DNA of 35,794 bases from an uncultured Prevotellaceae bacterium (GTDB lineage Bacteria > Bacteroidota > Bacteroidia > Bacteroidales > Bacteroidaceae): positions 1-35,794 of the forward strand of contig CACWNV010000026.1 in NCBI GenBank assembly GCA_902762325.1, read 5' to 3'. Positions 23,320 through 31,089 of this stretch are shown here, in pieces. Each line of letters opens with the position of its first letter. Position 1 is the stretch's first letter. The notes below the pieces were generated by a model, which did not search any database, was not told the origin of the DNA, and worked only from the letters and a program-made list of their open reading frames with translations. The position numbers were made by a program, and so were the translations under genes.

Positions 23320-25026
23320 ATGAAAAAATGTATCTTTTTGGCCAGCCTTCTCTTTGGCGTTTTTCTTGAGTCGCTGGCTTGTACGAATTTTATCGTTGGA
23401 AAGAAGGCATCTGCCGACGGTTCTGTGATTTGCACTTATAATGCCGATGACTATGGTATGTTCATTGGCTTGTGCCATTATCCTGCTGCTACTCACCAGA
23501 AAGGGGAGATGCGATTAATATATGATTGGGACACCCGTTCCTATCATGGATCTATCCCAGAGGCTCCCGTCACTTATAATGTCATCGGTAACATCAACGA
23601 GTATCAGGTGACAATAGGAGAAACAACTTATGGCGGGCGTGAAGAAATGGTTGATACGACAGGTATAATTGATTATGGCTCACTGATCTATATCGCTTTG
23701 CAGCGTTCAAAGACCGCACGTGAGGCTATTCAGGTGATGACTTCATTGACTGAGAAGTATGGGTATTGTAGTGAGGGAGAGACTTTCACAATCTGTGATC
23801 CCGAAGAGGCGTGGATCATGGAGATGATGGGAAAGGGACCTGGCAGCAAAGGAGTCGTGTGGGTGGCAATGCGTATACCCGATGAGGCTATCTGTGCACA
23901 CGCCAATCAAAGTCGCATAGGATGTTTCCTCAATGGAAAGAAGCTGAATCCTAAAGGTGTATATCCTGCTCTTCAGTCCTCAAAAAAGAATTCTAAGAAT
24001 GCAACTGTTGACCTGTATTATTCTAAGGATGTGGTCGGCTATGCTCGTCGCATGGGATGGTTCTCAGGGAAAGATGCGGATTTCTCATGGAAGATGGCTT
24101 ATGCTGCTCCTGACTTCGGTGGTCGTCGTTTTTGTGATGCCCGTGTGTGGAGCTTCTTTCGTCACTTTGACAACGGGTTCGACCGTTATTTGCCTTGGGC
24201 ATTAGGGAAAGACCCTCAGGCAGAGGATATGCCTTTGTGGATTGTTCCCGACCGAAAGGTGAGTGTACAGGACATTGAGGAATGCATGCGTGATCATTAT
24301 GAGGGGACAGCACTTGCATTGGATAGCACGTCAATAGGAGGTGGTATCTGGGATATGCCGTATCGTCCCACTCCGCTCAGCTTTGAAGTCGACGGACAGA
24401 AGTGCTTCAATGAGCGGCCGACAAGTACCCAGCAGACAGGCTTTTCGTATGTCAGTCAGATGCGGTCATGGCTCCCACGGCAGATTGGAGGTGTACTGTG
24501 GTTTGGCAATGACGATGGTAACATGGTTGCATATACTCCTGTCTATTGTGGCAATACGGTACAACCAGAGTGTTATAATACTCCAGGAGCCGATGCCGTG
24601 ACATTCTCTGACAAGAATGCATATTGGGTATGTAACTGGGTGAGCAATATGGTTTATCCGCGTTATAGTCAGCTCTTCCCTTCATTGAAAGCCGTTAGGG
24701 ATAGTCTTGAACAGAGTTATTTTGCACAGCAGAAAGCGGTAGAGGAGCAGGCGATGCGTCTTTATGCAAATAGTGAAGAGGCTGCCATTAAGTATCTGAA
24801 TGAATATAGCAACCGCCAGGCACAGCAGATGCTTGCTCGATGGAAACAACTGGCTGTCTATTTGATTGTTAAGTTCAACGACATGGCTGTTAAACCCGAG
24901 GAGAATGGAGCTTTCAAGCGTACTGCTACGGGTATTGGTGCCCATGTGGCGCGTCCTGGGTTCCCAAAGCCTTTTGCCCGTGAATATATCCGTCAGACAG
25001 GGGATAAATACCTAAGTCCTGAATAA
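23320..25026 (+). CDS. Exported C69-family dipeptidase
   Basis: This 568-residue member of peptidase family C69 (PepD-like, Ntn-hydrolase fold) has a signal peptide of 20 residues (MKKCIFLASLLFGVFLESLA). The next residue, Cys21 in ACTNFIVG, is positioned to become the N-terminal catalytic nucleophile after signal cleavage. The following KKASADGS and a later SEGETFTICDPEEAWIMEMMG segment are family landmarks. C69 enzymes hydrolyse dipeptides, and an exported form would act in the periplasm or outside. A lipoprotein reading of the same cysteine is unlikely because the residue at -3 is Ser. It is the last gene of the seven-gene run and ends 30 bp before a strong inverted repeat. Confidence 0.93.
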   Translation: MKKCIFLASLLFGVFLESLACTNFIVGKKASADGSVICTYNADDYGMFIGLCHYPAATHQKGEMRLIYDWDTRSYHGSIPEAPVTYNVIGNINEYQVTIGETTYGGREEMVDTTGIIDYGSLIYIALQRSKTAREAIQVMTSLTEKYGYCSEGETFTICDPEEAWIMEMMGKGPGSKGVVWVAMRIPDEAICAHANQSRIGCFLNGKKLNPKGVYPALQSSKKNSKNATVDLYYSKDVVGYARRMGWFSGKDADFSWKMAYAAPDFGGRRFCDARVWSFFRHFDNGFDRYLPWALGKDPQAEDMPLWIVPDRKVSVQDIEECMRDHYEGTALALDSTSIGGGIWDMPYRPTPLSFEVDGQKCFNERPTSTQQTGFSYVSQMRSWLPRQIGGVLWFGNDDGNMVAYTPVYCGNTVQPECYNTPGADAVTFSDKNAYWVCNWVSNMVYPRYSQLFPSLKAVRDSLEQSYFAQQKAVEEQAMRLYANSEEAAIKYLNEYSNRQAQQMLARWKQLAVYLIVKFNDMAVKPEENGAFKRTATGIGAHVARPGFPKPFAREYIRQTGDKYLSPE

Positions 25027-25055
25027 AGAGTTATACAGCATACTGATTATTAAAA

Positions 25056-25113
25056 GTTAGCGATATTCTATGACTTTATGGATGATGCCATAAATGAATA
25101 GAATATCGCTAAC
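25056..25113. terminator. 58-nt inverted repeat between convergent operons
   Basis: GTTAGCGATATTCTAT (25056-25071) is a perfect 16-bp complement of 25098-25113. Inside, TTTATGG (25075-25081) pairs with CCATAAA (25088-25094), leaving 3-nt bulges on both sides and a 6-nt loop ATGATG. It sits between the C69 gene and maeB, so it could stop both transcripts. It has no U-tract and is longer than ordinary intrinsic terminators. A small non-autonomous repeat or an RNA-processing site is the alternative. Confidence 0.6.
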
Positions 25114-25134
25114 GCATATAAGGAGATTCTGCCT

Positions 25135-27432
25135 TTAGAAGACGGCTGACATGTGTTTCAGTTTCTCAACGTAGGCGTCAAGCACAGCCACAGCGGTGAT
25201 GTTTACAACATCCCGTACACTGGAACCAAAATCGACAAAGTGGATAGCCTTGTTCAATCCCATCTGGATAGGACCGATGATTTCCACATCGGCATTGAGC
25301 GACTGCAGCATCTTATACGACGAGCGGGCAGAGGTAAGGTTGGGGAAGACAAGGGTGTTAACGTCAAGGCCATTTAACCTGCTGAAAGGATAAAGGTTAT
25401 CACGCAGGTCCTTGTCAAGTGCAAAGCCAATCTGCATCTCACCGTCAACAATCATTTTCGGGAAATCATTGTGGAGCTTGTTTACCGCGTTTTTCACCTT
25501 CAGTGCACCGTCTGAGATGTTACTTCCAAAGTTTGAATGACTAATCAGAGCCATGACGGGCTTCTCGTTGAAGAATTCCACCGCTTTGGCACTCAGCTTC
25601 GCAATGTCCACCAGTGTATCTGTGTCGGGATTCTCATTCACCAGCGTGTCTGCCAGATAAAGTGTGCCACGTGGTGAGTTGATGATGTGCATGGTACCGA
25701 AGTGTTTGAATTCAGGGCGTATTCCAATGACCTCGTTGACAACCTTGATAGTGTTAGAATAGCGAGTATAAAGACCAGTGATGAAAGCATCAGCCTCACC
25801 CGTTTCCACCATCATCATTCCAAAATAGTTTCGTTCAAACATCTTGTCGTTGGCTTCCTGGAAGGTGTAGCCCTCACGCTGACGCTTCTCTGTCAGTATT
25901 TGTGCGAACCGTTCGCGGCGTTTCTGCTCTCTTGGATGCCTCATGTTTAGCACTTCAATGCCTTTGAGACTCAGATCCATCTCCTTTGCCATTCTTACGA
26001 TGACTTCATCGTTACCCAGCAGGATAGGATGACAGATTCCTTCGGCACATGCCTGTACAGCAGCTTTGAGCATGGTGGGGTGTGTACCTTCTGCAAATAC
26101 TACTCGCTGAGGATGAGCTGCGGCAGAAGCATAAAGTTTCTGAGTGAGCTTTGTCTCCTGGCCAAGCATCACGGAGAGTGAGTCTTTGTAAGAATCCCAG
26201 TCGGTAATCATCCGACGGGCAACACCACTGTCTATAGCTGCTTTTGCCACTGCTGCAGAGACCTCTGTGATGAGGCGTGGGTCGACAGGCTTTGGGATGA
26301 AATAGTCACGACCAAAAGTAAGATTGTTTACCTTATAGACATCGTTCACCACATCGGGGACTGGCTGTTTGGCAAGGTCGGCTATGGCGAGCACAGCAGC
26401 CATCTTCATCTCCTCGTTGATAGCCTTGGCATGAACGTCGAGTGCTCCTCTGAAGATATATGGGAACCCGATTACATTATTTATCTGGTTGGGATAGTCT
26501 GAGCGCCCCGTTGACATCAGAACGTCGGGACGACTGTCCATGGCATCTTCATACGATATTTCGGGCACAGGATTGGCCAATGCGAAGACGATAGGGTCGT
26601 GAGCCATCGAGCGCACCATATCTTTCGTCAGGATGTTTCCTTTCGAAAGACCTACGAATACATCGGCACCGCACATCGCCTCTTCCAACGTGTGAATGTC
26701 ACGACGGTCGGTTGCAAAGAACTTCTTCTGTTCTGTCAGATTCTCACGGTCGCTGGTGATGACTCCTTTCGAGTCAAGCATCACAATGTTCTCTTTGCGG
26801 GCACCAAGGGCACAATATAACTTTGTGCATGAGATGGCGGCAGCACCGGCACCGTTCACAACGATTTTCACCTCGGAAATGTCCTTCCCCGCCACATCTA
26901 ATGCGTTCTTCAGTCCTGCGGCAGAGATAATGGCTGTACCATGCTGGTCGTCGTGCATCACAGGAATGTCAAGAGACTTTTTCAGTCTTTCCTCGATATA
27001 AAAACACTCAGGAGCCTTGATGTCCTCAAGGTTAATGCCGCCAAAAGTGGGAGCGATACGTTCTACTGCTTCGCAGAACTTCTCCGGGTCTTTTTCGTCT
27101 ACTTCAATGTCGAACACATCGATACCGCCGTAAATCTTGAAAAGCAAGCCCTTTCCTTCCATCACTGGTTTGCCGCTCATGGCACCAATGTCTCCCAATC
27201 CCAGCACGGCCGTGCCATTGCTGATGACAGCTACCAGATTCCCCTTGTCGGTGTATTTATAGACATCATCGGGATTCGACTGGATGTCAAGACAGGGATA
27301 GGCAACTCCCGGGGAGTAGGCCAGACTTAGGTCTGTTTGGGTTCTGTAGGGTTTAGTAGGTTTAACTTCGATTTTGCCAGGACGGCCACTGCGGTGATAT
27401 TCTAAAGCCGCCTCTTTTGTTATTTTTACCAT
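25135..27432 (-). CDS. maeB: NADP-dependent malic enzyme with phosphotransacetylase-like domain (MaeB type)
   Basis: This 765-residue cytoplasmic enzyme oxidatively decarboxylates malate to pyruvate with NADP. Residues 1 to about 430 form the malic-enzyme part: [18 protein letters not shown], the metal site [13 protein letters not shown], and the Rossmann loop [10 protein letters not shown]. The rest (about 430-765) resembles phosphotransacetylase ([18 protein letters not shown]..., ISHSNFGSN). In the MaeB family this part binds acetyl-CoA for regulation and is not known to transfer acetyl groups. The full two-domain length is kept, with no frameshift. The gene is transcribed alone toward the C69 dipeptidase gene and has its own -7 box. 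Confidence 0.96.
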   Translation of the reverse strand: MVKITKEAALEYHRSGRPGKIEVKPTKPYRTQTDLSLAYSPGVAYPCLDIQSNPDDVYKYTDKGNLVAVISNGTAVLGLGDIGAMSGKPVMEGKGLLFKIYGGIDVFDIEVDEKDPEKFCEAVERIAPTFGGINLEDIKAPECFYIEERLKKSLDIPVMHDDQHGTAIISAAGLKNALDVAGKDISEVKIVVNGAGAAAISCTKLYCALGARKENIVMLDSKGVITSDRENLTEQKKFFATDRRDIHTLEEAMCGADVFVGLSKGNILTKDMVRSMAHDPIVFALANPVPEISYEDAMDSRPDVLMSTGRSDYPNQINNVIGFPYIFRGALDVHAKAINEEMKMAAVLAIADLAKQPVPDVVNDVYKVNNLTFGRDYFIPKPVDPRLITEVSAAVAKAAIDSGVARRMITDWDSYKDSLSVMLGQETKLTQKLYASAAAHPQRVVFAEGTHPTMLKAAVQACAEGICHPILLGNDEVIVRMAKEMDLSLKGIEVLNMRHPREQKRRERFAQILTEKRQREGYTFQEANDKMFERNYFGMMMVETGEADAFITGLYTRYSNTIKVVNEVIGIRPEFKHFGTMHIINSPRGTLYLADTLVNENPDTDTLVDIAKLSAKAVEFFNEKPVMALISHSNFGSNISDGALKVKNAVNKLHNDFPKMIVDGEMQIGFALDKDLRDNLYPFSRLNGLDVNTLVFPNLTSARSSYKMLQSLNADVEIIGPIQMGLNKAIHFVDFGSSVRDVVNITAVAVLDAYVEKLKHMSAVF

Positions 27433-27474
27433 AATACTATATTTGGAGAGCTATTGTTATTTGTTCTTCTGTCG

Positions 27475-27482
27475 CAAAGATA
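27475..27482 (-). promoter_or_regulatory. Bacteroidota -7 box for maeB
   Basis: The minus strand reads TATCTTTG, an exact TAnnTTTG match about 43 bp upstream of the maeB ATG, giving a leader of about 36 nt. No clear -33 TTTG is present at 19-21 bp. Confidence 0.65.
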
Positions 27483-27718
27483 CAAAAAAAGGTTGATATT
27501 TCGTACACTTTTCAAAAGAATTAATGCAGAATGTTCGTAAATAAAAGGCAAGACGGAGGATTGATGAAGTTAGTTTTTTTGCTAATTGTGAATCGATCCC
27601 GGATAAGTTGGTATTAATTTTATATATGATTTGAGTGTTTTTCAGTCTATCTTCTACTGAATTTATCTTAAACCATTGAAAATAAGTGATTTATCTGTTT
27701 ATACTCTATCTACAAAAA

Positions 27719-27795
27719 CTCTACTAATTCTCTACTAATTCTCTACTAATTCTCTACTAATTCTCTACTAATTCTCTACCTATCCTCTACTAATC
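27719..27795. repeat. Left 11-bp tandem array (seven units)
   Basis: Five perfect copies of CTCTACTAATT start at 27719, 27730, 27741, 27752 and 27763. CTCTACCTATC (27774) and CTCTACTAATC (27785) follow in exact 11-bp phase. The reverse complement (AATTAGTAGAG) matches the right-hand array unit (GATAAGTAGAG) at 9 of 11 positions. Confidence 0.95.
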
Positions 27796-27811
27796 TTCGC
27801 CATACTCAATA

Positions 27812-27948
27812 CATTCTTTACCCATTGCAAACATACTCTTTGCGATTACTTAATGTACTCTATACAACTCGCGAATGTACTCTTTACATCCCGCAAACCT
27901 ATGCTTTATTCAAACAAACAAATTGATTCATCCAACCCGATAAGTAGA
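27812..27948. repeat. Five 22-bp direct repeats plus conserved tail (copy 2)
   Basis: Cores TTCTTTAC, CTCTTTGC, CTCTATAC, CTCTTTAC and TGCTTTAT lie at 27814, 27836, 27858, 27880 and 27902, an exact 22-bp period matching copy 1 at 8004-8092 in number and spacing. The 26-nt tail at 27923-27948 differs from the copy 1 tail at one base, while the stretch between array and tail differs by one indel and a few bases. The tail is thus the best-conserved part. Confidence 0.9.
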
Positions 27949-28031
27949 GAAAACATAGAATATTTGTAGAGGATAAGTAGAGGATAAGTAGAAGATAAGT
28001 AGAAGATAAGTAGAGGATAAATAGATAATGA
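27944..28031. repeat. Right 11-bp tandem array (about eight units)
   Basis: Units in 11-bp phase begin at 27944 (GTAGAGAAAAC), 27955 (ATAGAATATTT), 27966, 27977, 27988, 27999 and 28010 (GTAGAGGATAA or GTAGAAGATAA) and 28021 (degenerate). The first unit overlaps the GTAGA end of the conserved tail. The array is the approximate inverse of the left array, so single strands could form a long stem enclosing the 22-bp repeats. Confidence 0.92.
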
Positions 28032-28212
28032 TTCTTTTACAAGTACTTGCTTTACAGTTGCTTATGAGAGTTTTAGTAGAGAATAATCTTCATCTTGGAG
28101 TTTTTTTTACCGCTAAAAGAAGCCATTGAAGATTTGCTAAAGAAGTTTTAAGGCATCTCATAATTATTTCCATTATCAGACATTTTTCTCCAAGGATTTC
28201 TTGATATAACTT

Positions 28213-28238
28213 AAAAGCGGCTTTGAAGCCGCTTTTTC
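28213..28238. terminator. Strong bidirectional intrinsic terminator
   Basis: AAAAGCGGC and GCCGCTTTT form a 9-bp stem (11 bp if TT/AA is included) around a TTTGAA loop, followed by T5 on the plus strand and preceded by A4 that gives T4 on the other strand. No protein gene ends just upstream on the plus strand. It could end a non-coding transcript through the composite repeat, or a minus-strand transcript coming from 28562. Confidence 0.8.
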
Positions 28239-28271
28239 TATTCCTTTCACAATATTATGCAAGTAAGCTTA

Positions 28272-28562
28272 TTATTGGGTAATATTCCACAACAGCTGGA
28301 TAGCATAACCGAAACAAACGAAGTTTCCGTTACTGAAATTACGTAGCGGGATTTCCTTAAAGTCAAGATTCGCAATGCGATTTATATAGTCAAATTGCCC
28401 GATGAAACAAAAAAAACTATTAAAAGGAGCGAGTTTCCCGATTTTATTACTAACTTTGCCGTGTCGTGACGGCTTTTCCTCTCTTTGGATTCGTTCGCGA
28501 CGATAAGCGAAAAGGCTGAGATTGATAAACGCAGAACGTAGATAGATAAGAAATAAGGACAA
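28272..28562 (-). CDS. Doubtful 96-residue reading frame
   Basis: The frame is open for 96 codons and ends 34 bp before the strong terminator in its own direction, which argues for a transcribed unit. Against a protein, it has no recognisable domain, its composition (many Phe, Asn, Arg and Ile) is not that of a folded soluble protein, no TAnnTTTG box lies upstream on the minus strand, and a plus-strand -7 box lies inside it. It may instead be a conserved non-coding segment read as protein. I list it as a low-confidence gene so that it is not lost. Confidence 0.2.
   Translation of the reverse strand: MSLFLIYLRSAFINLSLFAYRRERIQREEKPSRHGKVSNKIGKLAPFNSFFCFIGQFDYINRIANLDFKEIPLRNFSNGNFVCFGYAIQLLWNITQ
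28451..28458 (+). promoter_or_regulatory. Candidate -7 box for the LTA-synthase-like operon
   Basis: TAACTTTG matches TAnnTTTG exactly. The implied start near 28464 gives a leader of about 130 nt. Its 5' end can form CCGT...ACGG (28459-28472), followed by a TTCGC...GCGAA hairpin. No clear -33 box is present. Confidence 0.5.
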
Positions 28563-28592
28563 GAACGCTATCGTTTCCTTGTTAAAGACGAC

Positions 28593-30410
28593 TTGAGAGT
28601 GAAGGATAAGATTGCTTTATTCATTAGGATTTATATAGTATGGCTGTTGGTTTTTATGATTCAAAAACCAATGTTCATGTTATTCTATCACGACAAGTTT
28701 TCCGACAATAGTTTTTCCGAACGTCTTCAAGTATGTTTGCATAGCATTCCGCATGACTTGGCATTAGCCGGTTATCTGACAATTATTCCGGCTTTATTGC
28801 TGATAGTTAGTGTATGGTGTCTGAATAAGTGGCCGCAACGTCTGCTTAGAGGGTATTATCTGATAGCAGCATTACTTGTCGCTATGGCATTTGTGCTGAA
28901 TCTCGTCTTATACGGTTATTGGGGGTTCCCTCTTGACAGCACCCCTCTGTTCTATTTCTTCTCTTCCCCTAAAGATGCTTTGGCAAGTGTGAGCTTCCTC
29001 TATGTACTGGTTGGAATCCTTGCTGTTGTGGTAATCGCCATAGTGGTGAGCTTCACGTGTCCGACAATCAAGAGAACGGTTGTTCGCCGAAAGTGGACGA
29101 CCTCCTTTGTCTTGCTTTTGATGACAGCCTTTTTGTTCCTCCCTATTCGAGGAGGCTTTTCCGTTGCGGTATTGAATACGGGCAGGGTCTATTTTAGTGA
29201 GGATATGGAGCTAAACCATGCAGCAGTCAATCCTCTCTTTTCCTTTGTCGAGTCATTGAGGCATCAGTCAGACTTCGGTAACATGTACCGTTTTATGTCA
29301 GCAGAAGAGGCAGACTCCCTGACATCATCGATGATCAAGACAACATCTGACTCCACCGTTGTTGTTTTGAACAGCTCCCGTCCGGATATACTCTTGATAG
29401 TGTTGGAAAGCTTCTCCAGCAAGCTTATGGACAAGGTGGGAGGATTACCTAATGTTGCAGTCAATCTCGACACCTTGTCGACAGAAGGCATTCTCTTCGA
29501 CCATATATATGCTAACAGTTTCCGGACCGACCGCGGACTTGTCTCCATCATCAGCGGCTTTCCTGCTCCTCCGGTGAACAGCTTGATGAAATATCCTGCC
29601 AAGTCACAGTCGCTACCTTCCATTTCCAAGTCATTAAAGGCCGTAGGCTACGAGACGGAATATTATTATGGAGGCGATGTGAATTTCACCAATATGCGTT
29701 CCTATCTGGCCTCTCAGGAGTTTGGAAAAGTGATGTCAGATGTGGATTTCCCGATTAGTGAACGGCTCAGTAAGTGGGGTGTACACGACCATCTGCTGTT
29801 CCAAAGAGCGATAGAAGCCATCCGTGCAGACAAGGACAATACTCCCACGTTCAGAGTTATCCAGACGACAAGTTCACATGAGCCCTACGAGGTGCCCTAT
29901 CACAGATTAGAGAACGAACGTCTGAATGCCTTTGCATATACTGACAGTGTGGTCGGAGATTTCATCAGGCAATACAAACTCTTGCCCCAGTGGAAGAACA
30001 CACTGGTTGTGCTTATTCCCGATCATCTTGGGGCTTATCCTGAAAACATTACGAATACAGAACTTGCCCGCTACCAGATACCTATGATATGGATAGGTGG
30101 AGCTGTCAGTAGCCCGAAGCGAGTGAATACGATAGGTTCACAACACGATTTTGCCGCAACCCTGTTAGGACAATTGGGCTTAGATCATTCAGCCTTCTTT
30201 TTCAGCAAAGACCTCCTGGATGTTTCTGCTCCTCATTTTGCCTTCTTTTCTGTGCCGGATCTCTTTGGCATCGTGGATGAAGATAACCAGTTGATATATG
30301 ATAACCAGTTGGGCAGGACGGTTCTCGATGAAGGAAAGGTGAAAGGCAAAAACCTGAAGAGAGGACAGGCATATCTGCAGAGAATATATGATGTAATTAG
30401 CAACTTGTGA
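28593..30410 (+). CDS. LTA-synthase-like phosphoglycerol transferase (sulfatase fold)
   Basis: This 605-residue membrane enzyme has five N-terminal helices (about 8-30, 55-77, 85-110, 132-155 and 168-188). An external alkaline-phosphatase/sulfatase domain follows from about 262. Visible metal and catalytic residues are Glu272 in LIVLESFSS, the likely nucleophile Thr312 in SFRTDRG, TTSSHEPYEV with its histidine, and a late PDHLG motif. The family transfers phosphoglycerol or phosphoethanolamine-type head groups from lipids to surface polymers. In Gram-negative Bacteroidota the acceptor is unknown. There is no in-frame ATG before the first helix: the frame opens after a stop at 28554, and TTG 28593 or GTG 28599 are the best starts, since the first ATG would cut the first helix. 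It is followed after 1 bp by the PAP2 gene. Confidence 0.88.
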   Translation: MRVKDKIALFIRIYIVWLLVFMIQKPMFMLFYHDKFSDNSFSERLQVCLHSIPHDLALAGYLTIIPALLLIVSVWCLNKWPQRLLRGYYLIAALLVAMAFVLNLVLYGYWGFPLDSTPLFYFFSSPKDALASVSFLYVLVGILAVVVIAIVVSFTCPTIKRTVVRRKWTTSFVLLLMTAFLFLPIRGGFSVAVLNTGRVYFSEDMELNHAAVNPLFSFVESLRHQSDFGNMYRFMSAEEADSLTSSMIKTTSDSTVVVLNSSRPDILLIVLESFSSKLMDKVGGLPNVAVNLDTLSTEGILFDHIYANSFRTDRGLVSIISGFPAPPVNSLMKYPAKSQSLPSISKSLKAVGYETEYYYGGDVNFTNMRSYLASQEFGKVMSDVDFPISERLSKWGVHDHLLFQRAIEAIRADKDNTPTFRVIQTTSSHEPYEVPYHRLENERLNAFAYTDSVVGDFIRQYKLLPQWKNTLVVLIPDHLGAYPENITNTELARYQIPMIWIGGAVSSPKRVNTIGSQHDFAATLLGQLGLDHSAFFFSKDLLDVSAPHFAFFSVPDLFGIVDEDNQLIYDNQLGRTVLDEGKVKGKNLKRGQAYLQRIYDVISNL

Positions 30411-30411
30411 A

Positions 30412-31089
30412 ATGACATTCCTGATATTGACAATACTACAGTCGGTGATTGACTTGGACACTCAGGTGTTTCTGACGGTCAATTCAATGCATAACACCTA
30501 TTGGGACACCTTTATGTGGTTGTTCAGCGATAAATATGTGTGGATTCCTCTGTATGTGTCGCTGGCCTTTCTTATTTTCAAAAACTACGACCCGAAAGTG
30601 TTCTTATACTGCTTGCTGACAGTCTTAGTTATGATTGTCTTTACAGATGGTGTGTCTTCCCACATATTGCGTCCTTATATCGGGAGGCTGCGACCGAGCA
30701 ATCTGGATAACCCAATCTCTGATGTTGTGCATATAGTTGACGGACATCGGGGAGGTAAGTTCAGCTTCCCCTCATCCCATTCTGCTAATTCCTGGGGACT
30801 CGTTTTCTTTATCATCTATTTCTTCAGGCAGCGGTTGCTGACCTTATTCATGGTGCTTTGGGCATTGGTTGTCTGTTATTCCCGTTTGTATTTGGGCGTG
30901 CATTATCCTGGTGATTTGTTCGTTGGAATGATTGTTGGTTTTGTGGGAGCGACATTGTGCTACTATGTATTCCGGCATTTCACAGGACATCAGCCGCAGG
31001 GAGATGTGCGACAGCTCTATATCCCGTTGTCCATCGGGATGATAACGATTGTTGTGATTGCCTTGGTTTCTATTGTGTTTAGGTTATGA
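30412..31089 (+). CDS. PAP2-family membrane phosphatase
   Basis: This 225-residue polytopic protein has the three-part phosphatidic-acid-phosphatase signature. Motif 1 is R87-x6-R94-P95, with Arg where Lys is usual. Motif 2 is P120-S-S-H123 in FSFPSSHSANSWG, and motif 3 is S157-R158-x5-H164-x3-D168 in YSRLYLGVHYPGD. About six helices surround them. The family dephosphorylates lipid phosphates such as undecaprenyl-PP or phosphatidylglycerol-phosphate at the outer face of the inner membrane. Coupling by a 1-bp gap to an LTA-synthase-like enzyme suggests lipid head-group turnover, for example removing the lipid product of the transferase, which is inference. The stop overlaps the trmO start by 4 bp. 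Confidence 0.92.
   Translation: MTFLILTILQSVIDLDTQVFLTVNSMHNTYWDTFMWLFSDKYVWIPLYVSLAFLIFKNYDPKVFLYCLLTVLVMIVFTDGVSSHILRPYIGRLRPSNLDNPISDVVHIVDGHRGGKFSFPSSHSANSWGLVFFIIYFFRQRLLTLFMVLWALVVCYSRLYLGVHYPGDLFVGMIVGFVGATLCYYVFRHFTGHQPQGDVRQLYIPLSIGMITIVVIALVSIVFRL

Larger units (their letters stand above)
27433..28592. other. 1.16-kb intergenic region between maeB and the LTA-synthase-like gene
   Basis: No convincing protein gene lies here. In order it holds the maeB promoter (to 27482), about 235 bp of AT-rich sequence with nothing I can name, the composite repeat (27719-28031), about 180 bp of unassigned AT-rich sequence, a strong hairpin terminator (28213-28238), and a segment with a doubtful minus-strand reading frame (28272-28562) that also carries a plus-strand -7 box (28451). 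The unassigned parts contain frequent stops in all frames. Confidence 0.7.

Noticed and set aside
27564-27617. Tiny reading frame (17 codons) behind a GGAGG at 27555-27559
   Set aside because: The peptide (MKLVFLL...) is too short to judge, no -7 box precedes it, and GGAGG signals carry little weight in this phylum.
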